64,000 nucleotides of DNA from Natronomonas salsuginis (GTDB lineage: Archaea; Halobacteriota; Halobacteria; Halobacteriales; Haloarculaceae). The position numbers and the translations under genes were made by a program. The stretch is from assembly GCF_005239135.1 (NCBI RefSeq), contig NZ_QKNX01000001.1:186001-250000 (forward strand), in the 5' to 3' direction. Of the stretch, positions 23,650 through 32,542 are shown one piece after another (positions within the stretch are counted from its first letter, which is position 1; every line of letters begins with the position of its first letter). A model generated the notes under the pieces. It was not told the origin of the DNA and made no database searches. It saw nothing but the letters and a program-made list of their open reading frames with translations.

Positions 23650-25365
23650 TTACGGATGCGAAAAGTACGCCACCGTCTCCGCGTCGTCGTGTCGGTCAAT
23701 TCGTGCGAACCCGATACGCTCGAACTGGACGATGTCGTCGCTCACGTAGCTCCGAACTCCCGGCTCCGCGCGTCCGGTTTCGTCGCCGTCGATCGTTCGA
23801 AGTCGGAGCGGAACGCTCTCGCCCGCGGGCACCCAGTGGATGACGTCGACGCCCTCCTCGCGCACGATTTCGATGCCCTCGTCCGTGAACTCGAAGGCGT
23901 CCCCGGTGTATCGGACCGGTCCGAGTCCTTTCAGCCAGACTCGCGTATCCACCGCCGGACGATCGTCCTCCTCGATGCTCACCGCGTCTCCGACGGGTAT
24001 TCGTCTCCGTCCCCGATCCTTGTGATCGGGGTGGACGAGCGGCTCGGCGACATCCGGTGCGCCGGAGATCGGTATCTCGACGCCGTCGCGCACGAAGAAT
24101 AGCCGGTCCGCGTCGTCGTCGACCAACTCGCGGTTTTCGGCGTAGACCGACGACATAGCGAGGTCGACGTTCGACGACGACGTCCCGAGCTGAATCATCG
24201 CGTTGACGACCGCCTCACCGCGGATCCCCCGACGCTTGAGACTCGCCACCGTCGGCGCGCGCGGATCGTCCCAGCCGTCGAGTTCACCGTTCGCAATGAG
24301 TTCTTTGATCGTCGACGTCGATAGCGCCACGTCGTAGGCGTCGATCTGAATGTGCCCCCAGTGGATGAGCTCCGGATACTCCCACCCGAAGTAGTCGTAG
24401 ACGAACTGTTGACGCTTGGCCGAGTCCTGGAGATCGATTCCGCGCACGATGTGCGTGATCTCGAACTCGTGGTCGTCGACGCCGGACTGAAAGTCCAGCA
24501 TGGGCCAACAGCGGTATTCCGCGGCCTCCGGTCGCGGGTGCGGCGTGTCGACCATCCGGAACGCGACCCAATCGCGGAGCGCGGGGTTCTTGTGCTCGAT
24601 GTCCGTCCGGACGCGGAGCACCATCTCCCCGGATTCGTACTCGCCATCGACCATCGCTTCGAACTCGGCGCGCGTCGTCTCGATGTCCTTGTCGCGATGC
24701 GGACACGGCTTTCCGGCGTTTTTCAACTCGGAAAACGACGCACCCTCACAGCTGCAGGTGTAAGCCCCCCCTTCGTCGATGAGGTTCCTCGCGTGGTCGT
24801 AGTACAGTTCGACGCGATCGGAGGCATTCACGATCTCGTCGGGCTCGAAACCGAGATACTCGATCGCGTCTAGGATCTCGCCGTAGGCGTTCATATCTGG
24901 GCGCTTCGTCTCCGGATCGGTGTCGTCGAACCGACACAGCATCCACCCGTCGTACAGCTCTTTGTACGTCCCGATGACGGAGGGCATCCGCGCGCTCCCG
25001 AGGTGCCACGGACCGTTAGGGTTCGGTGCGAGCCGCATCCGCACCTCCTCGTAAGAGTCCACGTTCGGGAGGTCCGGAAGCGGTCGGTCGTCAGACTCGT
25101 CTTCGGCGTCGATCTCTTCCAGCAATTCCGGCGCAAGGGCTTCGAGCCGATCGCGCTTCTCGGCGACCGACAATCCGTTGACCCGTTCGATCACGGGAGC
25201 GACGACGCCGGGGATCTCGTCACCGTGCGGCCGGAACTCAGGATTCTCGCCCATCATCGGGCCCATGATCGCACCGACCTGTGCGTCGCTATCGTGTTTG
25301 AGCGCGTTGAACAGCGCGGCCGTCTCGGCCTCGCGCTCGATGCGTCCGCGGAGGTCTTGGTCCAT
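23650..25365 (-). CDS. gltX: Glutamyl-tRNA synthetase, archaeal type (571 aa)
   Basis: Charges tRNA-Glu, and in archaea also tRNA-Gln, which is then amidated by GatDE. Class I motifs: the HIGH-like PNGPWHLGSAR (about 113-123) and a KMSKS-equivalent VALSTSTIK (about 352). An archaeal/GlnRS-like beta-barrel anticodon domain makes up the end (RVWLKGLGPVRYTGDAFEF). A CSCEG and CPH group near residue 205-220 may bind zinc. Full length. It is the only gene between tmcA and idsA on this strand. Confidence 0.96.
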   Translation of the reverse strand: MDQDLRGRIEREAETAALFNALKHDSDAQVGAIMGPMMGENPEFRPHGDEIPGVVAPVIERVNGLSVAEKRDRLEALAPELLEEIDAEDESDDRPLPDLPNVDSYEEVRMRLAPNPNGPWHLGSARMPSVIGTYKELYDGWMLCRFDDTDPETKRPDMNAYGEILDAIEYLGFEPDEIVNASDRVELYYDHARNLIDEGGAYTCSCEGASFSELKNAGKPCPHRDKDIETTRAEFEAMVDGEYESGEMVLRVRTDIEHKNPALRDWVAFRMVDTPHPRPEAAEYRCWPMLDFQSGVDDHEFEITHIVRGIDLQDSAKRQQFVYDYFGWEYPELIHWGHIQIDAYDVALSTSTIKELIANGELDGWDDPRAPTVASLKRRGIRGEAVVNAMIQLGTSSSNVDLAMSSVYAENRELVDDDADRLFFVRDGVEIPISGAPDVAEPLVHPDHKDRGRRRIPVGDAVSIEEDDRPAVDTRVWLKGLGPVRYTGDAFEFTDEGIEIVREEGVDVIHWVPAGESVPLRLRTIDGDETGRAEPGVRSYVSDDIVQFERIGFARIDRHDDAETVAYFSHP

Positions 25366-25546
25366 CAGCCGCGACTACTGTGGGAAGCACCAAAACCTCG
25401 CGGATTTTCCCGTGGGATCTGCGTTGGCGAACAGGTGGGCGGTGGGAGAGTTCGACAGCGATGGCCCACGCTACCGCTCGGATCGGCTGTCGGCGTCGTC
25501 CTACGTCACGGGCTGTCTGGTCGCGCGATCGTACATAAAATAGCGC

Positions 25547-25567
25547 CCCCGACGGCGAACGTCGGGG
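25547..25567 (-). terminator. Hairpin directly after idsA
   Basis: CCCCGAC and GTCGGGG form a perfect 7-bp stem with a 7-nt loop, adjacent to the idsA stop codon. On the minus strand it is followed within about 6 nt by ATTTTA. It is a candidate 3' end of the mvk-ipk/RNase J-idsA transcripts. Confidence 0.45.
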
Positions 25568-26593
25568 TCAGTAGCCCCGCTCGACGAGGAAGTCCGCGAT
25601 CCCCTCGAGCAGTTCGCTGGACTCGTTGTCGGGAAGCACCTCGAGTCGCTGCTTTCCGCTTTCGATGAGATCGCTAGCTAACTCGCGGGCGAAGTCGATA
25701 CTGCCGGCGGCTTCGAGCCGCTCGACGGCCGCCTCGATCTCGGCGTCGCTCGGATCGTCGGGCACGAGCGAGTCCGTGTCGATACCCTGATCCCGAGCGT
25801 GCAACGTGATCACCGTGCGCTTCCCCTCAATCAGATCCGATCCACGCCGTTTGCCGAGCGTGTCACTCGGGACGGTCAAATCGAGCAGGTCGTCTTGAAT
25901 CTGGAAGGCGCGGCCGATGTCGAGTCCGTACCCGTGAAGCTCGTCGACGGTCTCTTGTTCGCACCCGAGCAGAATCGCGGGGATCGACGCCGCTGCCGCG
26001 TAGAGTACGGCGGTTTTGAACTCGACCATCTCGAGATACTCCTCGGTCGTGACGTCGGTTCGGGTTTCGAACTCGACGTCGAGCGACTGCCCCTCGCAGA
26101 TCTCCGTACACGTGGTCGCCAACTCGTCGAGCGCGGCGACGCTTCGGTCGGATGGCGCGCCGGTTCCGAGCATATACTCGAACGCTTTCGAATAGAGCGT
26201 GTCACCGGCGAGAATGGCGGTTTCGAGGTCGTATTCTCGATGTACGGATGGGACGCCACGCCGGAGATCGTCGTCGTCCATGATGTCGTCGTGGATCAGC
26301 GTGAACGACTGGATGACCTCGATCGAGACCGCCGCCGAGAGGATGTCAACGGACTCACCGTGCGGTGTGGGGAACGCCCGGTAGTCGTCCGCCGGGGATC
26401 CCGTCTCCGACACCGATTCGGCGACCAACAGCAGAACCGTCGGGCGCAGTCGCTTTCCACCGGCGTCCAACAGATACCGCGATGCCGAGTAGAGTCGCTC
26501 GGGCTTTCGTATCGGGAGCTGCTCGGCGATCGCGTCGTTGACGATCGCTCTGCGGTCCTCGATGGCCGATTCGACGCGTTCTGAGGCCATCAT
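25568..26593 (-). CDS. idsA: Geranylgeranyl diphosphate synthase, IdsA-type polyprenyl synthase (341 aa)
   Basis: Builds C20 (and possibly C25) isoprenoid diphosphates for archaeal ether lipids and carotenoids. The first aspartate-rich motif is DDIMD (102-106), the second DDLLD (234-238), with GGKRLRP (45-51) for IPP binding. Phe97, five residues before the first motif, is the bulky residue expected in archaeal GGPP synthases. The start overlaps the RNase J stop (ATGA); an ATG three bases later is equally possible. It is followed by a hairpin at 25547-25567. Confidence 0.95.
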   Translation of the reverse strand: MMASERVESAIEDRRAIVNDAIAEQLPIRKPERLYSASRYLLDAGGKRLRPTVLLLVAESVSETGSPADDYRAFPTPHGESVDILSAAVSIEVIQSFTLIHDDIMDDDDLRRGVPSVHREYDLETAILAGDTLYSKAFEYMLGTGAPSDRSVAALDELATTCTEICEGQSLDVEFETRTDVTTEEYLEMVEFKTAVLYAAAASIPAILLGCEQETVDELHGYGLDIGRAFQIQDDLLDLTVPSDTLGKRRGSDLIEGKRTVITLHARDQGIDTDSLVPDDPSDAEIEAAVERLEAAGSIDFARELASDLIESGKQRLEVLPDNESSELLEGIADFLVERGY

Positions 26594-27930
26594 TCCGTGA
26601 GCTGGATGATGTTCCCGTTTTGGGTGACGTGGAGGTCGCGCCCGAGTTCGTAGCCCTCGTTTCTCACCAGATCGACGTACGGCGAGAAGCCCTTCATGTC
26701 CTGGTGGGCCGGGATGATGTTCTTCGGCTGCAGCGCGTCGATCATCTGGTAGTGACCCTCTTGGTTCAGGTGACCCGAGACGTGGATGTCGTCGTAGATC
26801 CGAGCGCCCTGCATGCCGAGCAGCTTTTCGGCTTGGTATCGCTGCCCCTCGTTGGTGGGCTCCGGAATGACTCGCGCGGAGAAGATGACCTTGTCGCCTT
26901 TATCGAGTTCGTACGGTGTCTCGCCGCGAGCCATCCGCGTCAACATTGCTCGAGGCTCGCCCTGGTGGCCGGTGACGACCGGGAGGTAGTCCTCTTTGCC
27001 CTCGTTCATGATTCGCTTGAACGTCCTGTCGACGGACTTTCGGTGACCGTACATCCCCAGATCGCTGGGGAAGTCGATGAAGTCGAGCCGTTCGGCCGTC
27101 CCGGAGTACTTCTCCATCGATCGGCCGAGGAGAACCGGCTGTCGGCCGATGTCCTCGGCGAACTCGACGAGCGATTTCACGCGGGCGATGTGGCTCGAGA
27201 ACGTGGTCGCGACGATGCCGCCGTCGTAGTCCTCCAGCGAGTACATCACGTCCTTCAATTGTGCGCGCGCGACGGACTCGGAGGGCGTCTTGCCCTTCTT
27301 GCCGGCGTTCGTGCAGTCTTCGATATAACAGAGCACGCCCTCGCGGCCGATCTCGCGGAACCGCTTCATGTCGATCGGGTCGCCGATGACCGGGTTGTGG
27401 TCCATCCGCTTGTCAAGGCCGTAGACGACGGCTCCCTCGGGGGTGTGGAGGACGGGATTGATCGCGTCGATGATGGAGTGGGTGACGTTGACGAACTCGA
27501 GTTCGCACTTGTCACCGATCGGCATCGTCTCGCCGGGGTCCATCTTGATCAGATCGTTCTGGACGCCGAACTTCTCCTCGCTTTGGATCTGCTGTTTGAC
27601 CAGTTCGATCGTAAACGGCGTCGCCACGATCGGTGCGCTGTATCTGTGCGCCAACTTGGAGATCGCCCCGATGTGATCGAGGTGACCGTGCGTCGGCACG
27701 ATCGCCTGCACGTCGCCCTCGATATCGGACATGACGCGGTCGTCCGGGATCGCGCCCATGTCGATAAGATCGAGACTGTGCATCCGTTCGGTTTCGACGT
27801 TGTCGTGGATGAGAACCTTCGACAGGTTCAGCCCCATATCGAAAATAACGACGTCGTCTCCGGCACGAACGGCTGTCATCTGTCGACCGACTTCCTCGTA
27901 TCCGCCAATTGTTGCGATTTCGACTTCCAT
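26590..27930 (-). CDS. rnj: Archaeal RNase J, 5'-3' exoribonuclease (446 aa)
   Basis: A metallo-beta-lactamase/beta-CASP nuclease that degrades or matures RNA from the 5' end. Zinc motif THGHLDH (80-86), a second His in NVTHSIID and the beta-CASP motifs ([44 protein letters not shown]). It has a good GGAGGT ribosome-binding site (complement of 27936-27941), so the mRNA has a leader. It overlaps idsA by 4 bp. Upstream lies 328 nt of structured intergenic sequence. Confidence 0.94.
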   Translation of the reverse strand: MEVEIATIGGYEEVGRQMTAVRAGDDVVIFDMGLNLSKVLIHDNVETERMHSLDLIDMGAIPDDRVMSDIEGDVQAIVPTHGHLDHIGAISKLAHRYSAPIVATPFTIELVKQQIQSEEKFGVQNDLIKMDPGETMPIGDKCELEFVNVTHSIIDAINPVLHTPEGAVVYGLDKRMDHNPVIGDPIDMKRFREIGREGVLCYIEDCTNAGKKGKTPSESVARAQLKDVMYSLEDYDGGIVATTFSSHIARVKSLVEFAEDIGRQPVLLGRSMEKYSGTAERLDFIDFPSDLGMYGHRKSVDRTFKRIMNEGKEDYLPVVTGHQGEPRAMLTRMARGETPYELDKGDKVIFSARVIPEPTNEGQRYQAEKLLGMQGARIYDDIHVSGHLNQEGHYQMIDALQPKNIIPAHQDMKGFSPYVDLVRNEGYELGRDLHVTQNGNIIQLTE

Positions 27931-27979
27931 TATTTACCTCCGAGAGGCCGCTCGCGGCTCAGCCGCTGAGCGACCGGCC

Positions 27980-27987
27980 ATATACAC
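27980..27987 (-). promoter_or_regulatory. Proximal TATA box of RNase J
   Basis: A GTATATGG-like box on the minus strand about 50 nt before the RNase J ATG. It would give a leader of about 25 nt containing the GGAGGT site. A second, distal TATA box lies at 28171-28180. Confidence 0.45.
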
Positions 27988-28024
27988 GGCCGTCTATGAC
28001 GGACGCGACACCGATGGAATCGGT

Positions 28025-28148
28025 GCGCCGACGGTCGGAACCGCGAGGGCGTACGATGGGTTGGCCCAGCGTCTCGCCCCCTCAGCCGTCTCCAGTCAGC
28101 AACTATGCCGGTCGCCCGTCCGAGTCCGGGGCGACCGTCGCTCGGTTA
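28025..28148 (-). ncRNA. Candidate structured ncRNA or autoregulatory leader upstream of RNase J
   Basis: A minus-strand promoter (28171-28180) points to a transcript starting near 28148, more than 200 nt before the RNase J start. It can form a perfect 8-bp hairpin (GGTCGCCC/GGGCGACC, 28110-28136). A second long hairpin spans 28045-28083 (GAGGG(g)GCG/CGCCCTC enclosing TGGG-CCAA-CCCA). A competing 9-bp outer stem pairs 28132-28140 with 28029-28037. No ORF fits. Single-stranded or loop pieces TAGTTGC (28099-28105) and AACCCA (28057-28062) could pair with conserved 23S rRNA segments, as an H/ACA guide would, but no clear ACA boxes were found. Confidence 0.4.
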
Positions 28149-28162
28149 CCGAAGTCTTCGGT
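28148..28162. promoter_or_regulatory. 7-1-7 palindrome ACCGAAG-T-CTTCGGT at the distal RNase J promoter
   Basis: A perfect inverted repeat with one central base. It lies just downstream of the TATA box at 28171-28180 and covers the predicted transcription start. This is the place where a repressor operator would act. It could instead be a short 5' hairpin of the transcript. Confidence 0.4.
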
Positions 28163-28170
28163 GGCCGGGG

Positions 28171-28180
28171 TTAAAAAGTG
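28171..28180 (-). promoter_or_regulatory. Distal TATA box upstream of RNase J
   Basis: CACTTTTTAA on the minus strand with G+C-rich flanks. It is well separated from any start codon, so it must serve a long leader or a non-coding RNA. Confidence 0.5.
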
Positions 28181-28258
28181 CGTGGGTCGCGCGCTGGAGC
28201 AGGAGGGAACCGAGAACGCCACCACCGGCGAGCGCCGCAGCGACGCATCGCATCCCGC

Positions 28259-28990
28259 TCAGCCGATTCTCGTTCCCACGTCCTCGCCGCGTGCGAACGC
28301 GTCGAGTCCGTCGATGTCGAACACGTACGCCGGTGCGTCGAGCGACAACAGTTCTCGGACCTTCCCGGCCATCCCGCCCGTGACGTCCGTCGCATTGCTC
28401 TCACCGACCGCGTCGGCGACGTCGTCGAACGCCTCGATCCGATCGAGAACGTTCCCGTCGACATCGTAGACACCGGGAACCGCCGAACAGACGCCGACAC
28501 GGTCGGCATCCATGGCGGCCGAGAGTTCCACGACGAGCTCGTCTCCGGAGACGATCGTCGCGCCGGCCCCCGTTTGTACCACCGTGTCGCCGTGAAGCAC
28601 CGGAACGAACGCCTCGTCGAGCATCGCCGCTTCGGGATGTGTCTCCAATCGCAACGCTCCGTCCGCACTTCGGCTCGCCGCGGAAAACGGATGGACGGGG
28701 ACCGCTTCGACGCCCGCGTCGGCGAGCGCGTCGACTACGACCTCGTTGAGCCGCTTCATCGCGCCGTGGATCCCCCGAACCGCGTCTGCGTCGCGGGTCC
28801 CGTCAGTCGTCGAGACGCCGTGCGTCGCGGCGTGGTGGTGGCCGAAACTGCCGCCACCGTGGACGACGACGACACGCCCGGGGATCGTCGCGATCGACGC
28901 TGCTGCCCGTTCGAGCGCGGACCGATCGATGGCCTCCGGTCGATCCTTCTCCGTGATGACGCTCCCCCCGAGTTTGAGGACGGTCGTCAT
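28259..28990 (-). CDS. ipk: Isopentenyl phosphate kinase (243 aa)
   Basis: Amino-acid-kinase-fold enzyme that converts isopentenyl phosphate to IPP in the archaeal mevalonate pathway. Lys6 and the Gly-rich LKLGGSVIT open the protein; VVVHGGGSFGHHHA (about 41-54) holds the catalytic His. TGGMAGKVREL near the end is the family IPK segment. It overlaps mevalonate kinase by 4 bp. In haloarchaea IPK works with a decarboxylase acting on phosphomevalonate, which is not in this window. Confidence 0.94.
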   Translation of the reverse strand: MTTVLKLGGSVITEKDRPEAIDRSALERAAASIATIPGRVVVVHGGGSFGHHHAATHGVSTTDGTRDADAVRGIHGAMKRLNEVVVDALADAGVEAVPVHPFSAASRSADGALRLETHPEAAMLDEAFVPVLHGDTVVQTGAGATIVSGDELVVELSAAMDADRVGVCSAVPGVYDVDGNVLDRIEAFDDVADAVGESNATDVTGGMAGKVRELLSLDAPAYVFDIDGLDAFARGEDVGTRIG

Positions 28991-29979
28991 CGTTCGCGTC
29001 GAACCCCCTCCGTGTCGAGTTCGGCTCGGAAGGCGTCCTCACAGCCCGGCGTGTACTCCAGAGCGGTGTGCGTCTGTTCGGTCCGGTCGAGCGCGACGAT
29101 ACAGCCGCCGCCACCGGATCCAGTCAGCTTCGCGCCGAGCGCATCGGCCTCGCGAGCCGCCCAGACCATGGTGTCGAGCGATCGTGCGGAGACGCCGAGC
29201 GCCGACAGGAGGCCGTGATTGAAGTTCATCAGCCGGCCGATCTCCTCGACGTCGCCGTCGTCGAGCGCGATCTCACCCGACCGAACGATGTCACCGATCG
29301 ACTCGACGGTGTCGGCAGCGAAGCCGTACGCTTCCTTCAGCTCCCGAACACCGGCGACGAGTTTCCCGGTGTCGCCCGTATTGCCATCGTAACCGATCAC
29401 GAACGGCAGCGTCGGGACGTCCTCGATACGTTGACAGTCGTCCCCTTGCACGCGGACGGCTCCCCCCATCGCAGAGCAGAACGTGTCGGCTCGCGACGCC
29501 TGCCCGTCCTGTACGTCGTACTCGACCCGATAGGCCCGGTCCGCGATCGTTCCGGCGTCCAGTTCGACGCCGAGTTCGCGCGCCGCCGCGTCGATGCCAG
29601 CGACGACGACAGCGGCCGAGGAGCCGAGTCCGGCACCGAGCGGAATGTCGCTCTCGACCGTAATGTCGAATCCGATACCGTCCTCGCCCGCGGCGTCGAG
29701 CGCCTGTTCGATCGCGCCGTCGATGTAGCCCATCGCCGCCTCGACGAGCGGCGTCGGTACGTCGACGTCCGGCCGGGGATCGGTCCCGCTGCCGCCCCAG
29801 GTGACGGTGAACCCATCGAGCGTCAGGTCGTTCGCCCGTACCCGGAGCCGTTCGTCCTCGCGCCGCTCAACCGTGACCCGTGCCCGCCGCTCGATGGCGC
29901 ACGGAACGGCCGGTTCGCCGTAGACGACGGCGTGCTCGCCGAAGAGATACACTTTGCCCGGGGCGCTCGACGTGGTCAT
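28987..29979 (-). CDS. mvk: Mevalonate kinase (330 aa)
   Basis: GHMP kinase that phosphorylates mevalonate. Motif 1 SAPGKVYLFGEHAVVYGEPA (about 4-23), motif 2 PLGAGLGSSAAVVVA (ATP loop, about 103-117) and motif 3 KLTGSGGGGCIVAL (about 290-303) are all present. The frame is open upstream, but the ATG at 29979 gives the family start. It is the first gene of mvk-ipk and supplies the isoprenoid branch completed by idsA downstream. Confidence 0.95.
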   Translation of the reverse strand: MTTSSAPGKVYLFGEHAVVYGEPAVPCAIERRARVTVERREDERLRVRANDLTLDGFTVTWGGSGTDPRPDVDVPTPLVEAAMGYIDGAIEQALDAAGEDGIGFDITVESDIPLGAGLGSSAAVVVAGIDAAARELGVELDAGTIADRAYRVEYDVQDGQASRADTFCSAMGGAVRVQGDDCQRIEDVPTLPFVIGYDGNTGDTGKLVAGVRELKEAYGFAADTVESIGDIVRSGEIALDDGDVEEIGRLMNFNHGLLSALGVSARSLDTMVWAAREADALGAKLTGSGGGGCIVALDRTEQTHTALEYTPGCEDAFRAELDTEGVRRER

Positions 29980-30148
29980 ACTGGTAGCTCGTGGGGGCCG
30001 AACAAAAAGAGTACCCGAACGCGCCTCGGATCGGTCGTTTCGCCCGGTTCGGCAAAGAAGCGGTTCACGGCGTCGGCGAGACACCTCGCGTCTCGTTCAC
30101 ACGCCAGAACGCGGAGCGGGGACCGGGAATGAATTGCGTCCGCTCTGT

Positions 30149-30850
30149 CTAGCTGTCGTTCGTGTTCATATCGCCGCCATCCATGTCCATATCTCCGTCC
30201 ATCCCACCGTCTCCCTGGATGAAACGTTCCCTGTAGAACATCGCCAGGTCCTTATCGAAGTCTTCAAACGTGATGATGTCCCCGTCGCCGTATGCGTCGA
30301 ACTCCTCGACGAACGCCTCGGCGTCGCCCCGGTCGGCAAACGGCGTCGGGTTCCGCATCATGACGTCGTCGACGTGGTCGGGGTCGGTCACGCGGACGAA
30401 GTACGCATCGGACGCCCGGAGGAGATCGCCGGTCTCGAAGCCGGTAACCCACGCGGCTTCGAGGTCAGCGTCGGGGCCGCCGAACCGGTCAGTGTAGGCG
30501 GTGTACGCCGCCAGACAGCCGGACGTATCGAAAAACGCGCGATCTCCGTTCGTATGAGCGAGTTGTGCGTTCCACTTTGGGTACTCCGCCGGCATCATGT
30601 TGCAGACGGGACAGGAGACGTCCTCGGGGAACGCGACTGGTTTGCCCAGGTTGGCCTCGCCGTTCGAGTCCCCCGTCTCCTCGTTTCGGTCGTCGGTGCC
30701 CCTATCGGACCCGTCTTCGGTTCCGTTGCCGCCGTCGTCGGCTGGGGCGTCGCCGTTGCCGGTGCACCCTGCCACGCCGACGAGGAGTCCGACCCCCGTC
30801 GCCGCGAGCACGTCGCGTCGCGTCGACACCGTGCGGTCTGTGTCTACCAT
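30149..30850 (-). CDS. NosL-type copper-binding lipoprotein (233 aa)
   Basis: An exported lipoprotein with a Tat motif (STRRDVL) and lipobox (VAGC), followed by an Asp/Gly/Asn-rich linker. The NosL core contains CPVCNMMPAEYPKWNAQL and FFDTSGCLAAYTAY, with Cys and Met in the style of copper ligands. The C-terminus adds a Met/Asp-rich tail (GGMDGDMDMDGGDM), which could bind extra copper. NosL usually helps assemble nitrous oxide reductase, but no nos genes lie nearby, so a more general copper role is likely. The start at 30850 is the ATG just before the twin-Arg signal. Confidence 0.82.
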   Translation of the reverse strand: MVDTDRTVSTRRDVLAATGVGLLVGVAGCTGNGDAPADDGGNGTEDGSDRGTDDRNEETGDSNGEANLGKPVAFPEDVSCPVCNMMPAEYPKWNAQLAHTNGDRAFFDTSGCLAAYTAYTDRFGGPDADLEAAWVTGFETGDLLRASDAYFVRVTDPDHVDDVMMRNPTPFADRGDAEAFVEEFDAYGDGDIITFEDFDKDLAMFYRERFIQGDGGMDGDMDMDGGDMNTNDS

Positions 30851-31037
30851 ACATGTAGCTATGAACGCCCCAAAAAAAGACGATCTGGTGCGTTCGTGCA
30901 ACGAACCACGGTCGAGTCGTCGTCGCGGCCGGGGAGATCCAGGCGTCGGCTTGGGCCCGTCGTTTACTGTCTCTACATCCCGTGTCGCGCGACTGCACGA
31001 CAGCAACGCACAAGCCCCTGGCGCTCACAGATCACCT

Positions 31038-31688
31038 GTGTCGATCGAACTGCGCCGTCACGTCAACGCGCTCGTCTCCGACTTCGCCGCGGAGTACGGC
31101 GAGGTCGACCTCGTCCGCCGACGCGTCGAGTGCGATCCGGCCGAGCACGACGCAGTCGTCGCCTCTTTCGACTCGTTCGGCGTCGTCGGCGGTGCCGGAG
31201 TGTGGATCGTGTGGGACGGGGCGGTGCTGTTGGCCAGATACGAGCGCGCCGACGGCTGGATCGAACCCGGCGCGGGGCGGCGCCCCGGCGAGTCCTACAC
31301 CGAATGTGCGAAACGCGGCGTCCGGGAGACGGCCGGGACCGAGGTCGCGATCGAGCGGCTCGCGCAGGTGCAACTCGTCTATCTCGACGACCCGACGGGC
31401 CGGCCGCCGGTCCCGAGCCCGTACGTCGCGTTCAGGGGATCGATCGCCAGCGGTGCACCGGTTCCGGACGCGGACGCCGCGGCGACGGACACGATCGGGT
31501 CGGGGCCGAACCCGGGGACGGACGGCGGCCAGACGCCGGGGGGCGAACCCACAGCTGTTGGAAGGCCATCCGTGGCACCCGACGGAACGCCCGTGGCGCT
31601 CCGGTGGGCCGAGGAACCGCCCGAGGAACTGGCCTACGACCAGCTCTCGGAGCTCCCGCTCGACGGGCGGGACGGACAACGGATGTAA
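31038..31688 (+). CDS. Nudix-fold protein with a degenerate Nudix box (216 aa)
   Basis: A Nudix domain at about residues 50-150. The box region is PGAGRRPGESYTECAKRGVRETAGTEV, which should read G-x5-E-x7-RE-x2-EE-x-G. The RExxEE part is RGVRET here, so two catalytic Glu are Gly and Thr. Hydrolase activity is therefore doubtful. A haloarchaeal Pro/Gly/Thr/Asp-rich insertion (about 150-190) precedes the C-terminus. Start is GTG (SIELRRHV); a GTTTACTG box lies about 70 nt upstream. Confidence 0.8.
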   Translation: MSIELRRHVNALVSDFAAEYGEVDLVRRRVECDPAEHDAVVASFDSFGVVGGAGVWIVWDGAVLLARYERADGWIEPGAGRRPGESYTECAKRGVRETAGTEVAIERLAQVQLVYLDDPTGRPPVPSPYVAFRGSIASGAPVPDADAAATDTIGSGPNPGTDGGQTPGGEPTAVGRPSVAPDGTPVALRWAEEPPEELAYDQLSELPLDGRDGQRM

Positions 31689-31723
31689 ATTAGGCGTCGT
31701 GTCGCCCCGGAAAAGCGAGCCCG

Positions 31724-32542
31724 CTACGGTTCCGTCTCGAAATCGTCGAGCGCGTAGGTCGGCTCCGCACCGCGACGATCGAGCGTCTCGTTGGCGAGCA
31801 GCCAGTAGACGACGCTGAGCGCTTTCCGACCCTTGTTGTTCGTTGGGATCACGAGGTCGACGTTCGACGTCGTGTTGTTCGAGTCGCACATCGCGATGAC
31901 CGGGATGCCGACGGTGATCGCTTCCTTGACCGCCTGTGAGTCACCGATCGGGTCGGTGACGACCACGACGTCGGGTTCGATGTAGCCGTCGTAGTCGGGG
32001 TTGGTGAGCGTCCCGGGGATGAATCGTCCGGTGCGCGCTCGTGCGCCGACCGCTTCGGCGAACTTCTCGGCCGGGAATCGGCCGTACTGTCGCGAGGACG
32101 CGACCAGGATCTGCTCCGGGTTGTAGTTCGCGAGGAACGACGCCGCCGTCCGGATTCGTCGATCGGTCTGGGAGACGTCCAACACGTACAGCCCGTCCGT
32201 CCGCACCCGGTGGATGAACCGGTTCATCGACTTCGTCTTCTGTTGGGTCCCGATGTGGACACCGGCCGCGAGGTAGTCCTCGACCGGGATGAGGAGGTCT
32301 GCCTCGTCGTCGGGCATGACGTCCTCGTCGAGGACCGGTTCCTCGTCGACCGCGTCCTCGGGATCGGATCCCGTTTCCGTTTCAGCCGCGTCGGCCGCCT
32401 CGCTGGCGTCGTCGTCGGCGGGCGTTTCGTCCGCTGTGGGGTTGGCTTCCGAGTCTTCGAGTTCCCCGTCGAGCTCGTCTTCGAGCTCCTCGAGTTCCTC
32501 GTCGAGTTCGGAGGCGTCGTATCCCTCTTCGTTATCGCTCAT
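31724..32542 (-). CDS. rps2: Ribosomal protein uS2 with acidic N-terminal extension (272 aa)
   Basis: 30S subunit protein. The core (about 85-272) begins [28 protein letters not shown] and contains [13 protein letters not shown] and [11 protein letters not shown]. The first 80 residues are an Asp/Glu-rich low-complexity tail, longer than in non-halophiles. Last gene of the operon starting at tRNA-Leu; it overlaps enolase by 4 bp. Confidence 0.96.
   Translation of the reverse strand: MSDNEEGYDASELDEELEELEDELDGELEDSEANPTADETPADDDASEAADAAETETGSDPEDAVDEEPVLDEDVMPDDEADLLIPVEDYLAAGVHIGTQQKTKSMNRFIHRVRTDGLYVLDVSQTDRRIRTAASFLANYNPEQILVASSRQYGRFPAEKFAEAVGARARTGRFIPGTLTNPDYDGYIEPDVVVVTDPIGDSQAVKEAITVGIPVIAMCDSNNTTSNVDLVIPTNNKGRKALSVVYWLLANETLDRRGAEPTYALDDFETEP

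Noticed and set aside
26620-27969. Long plus-strand open frame opposite RNase J
   Set aside because: An antisense shadow of the RNase J codons; its peptide is rich in Arg, His and Val with no domain pattern.
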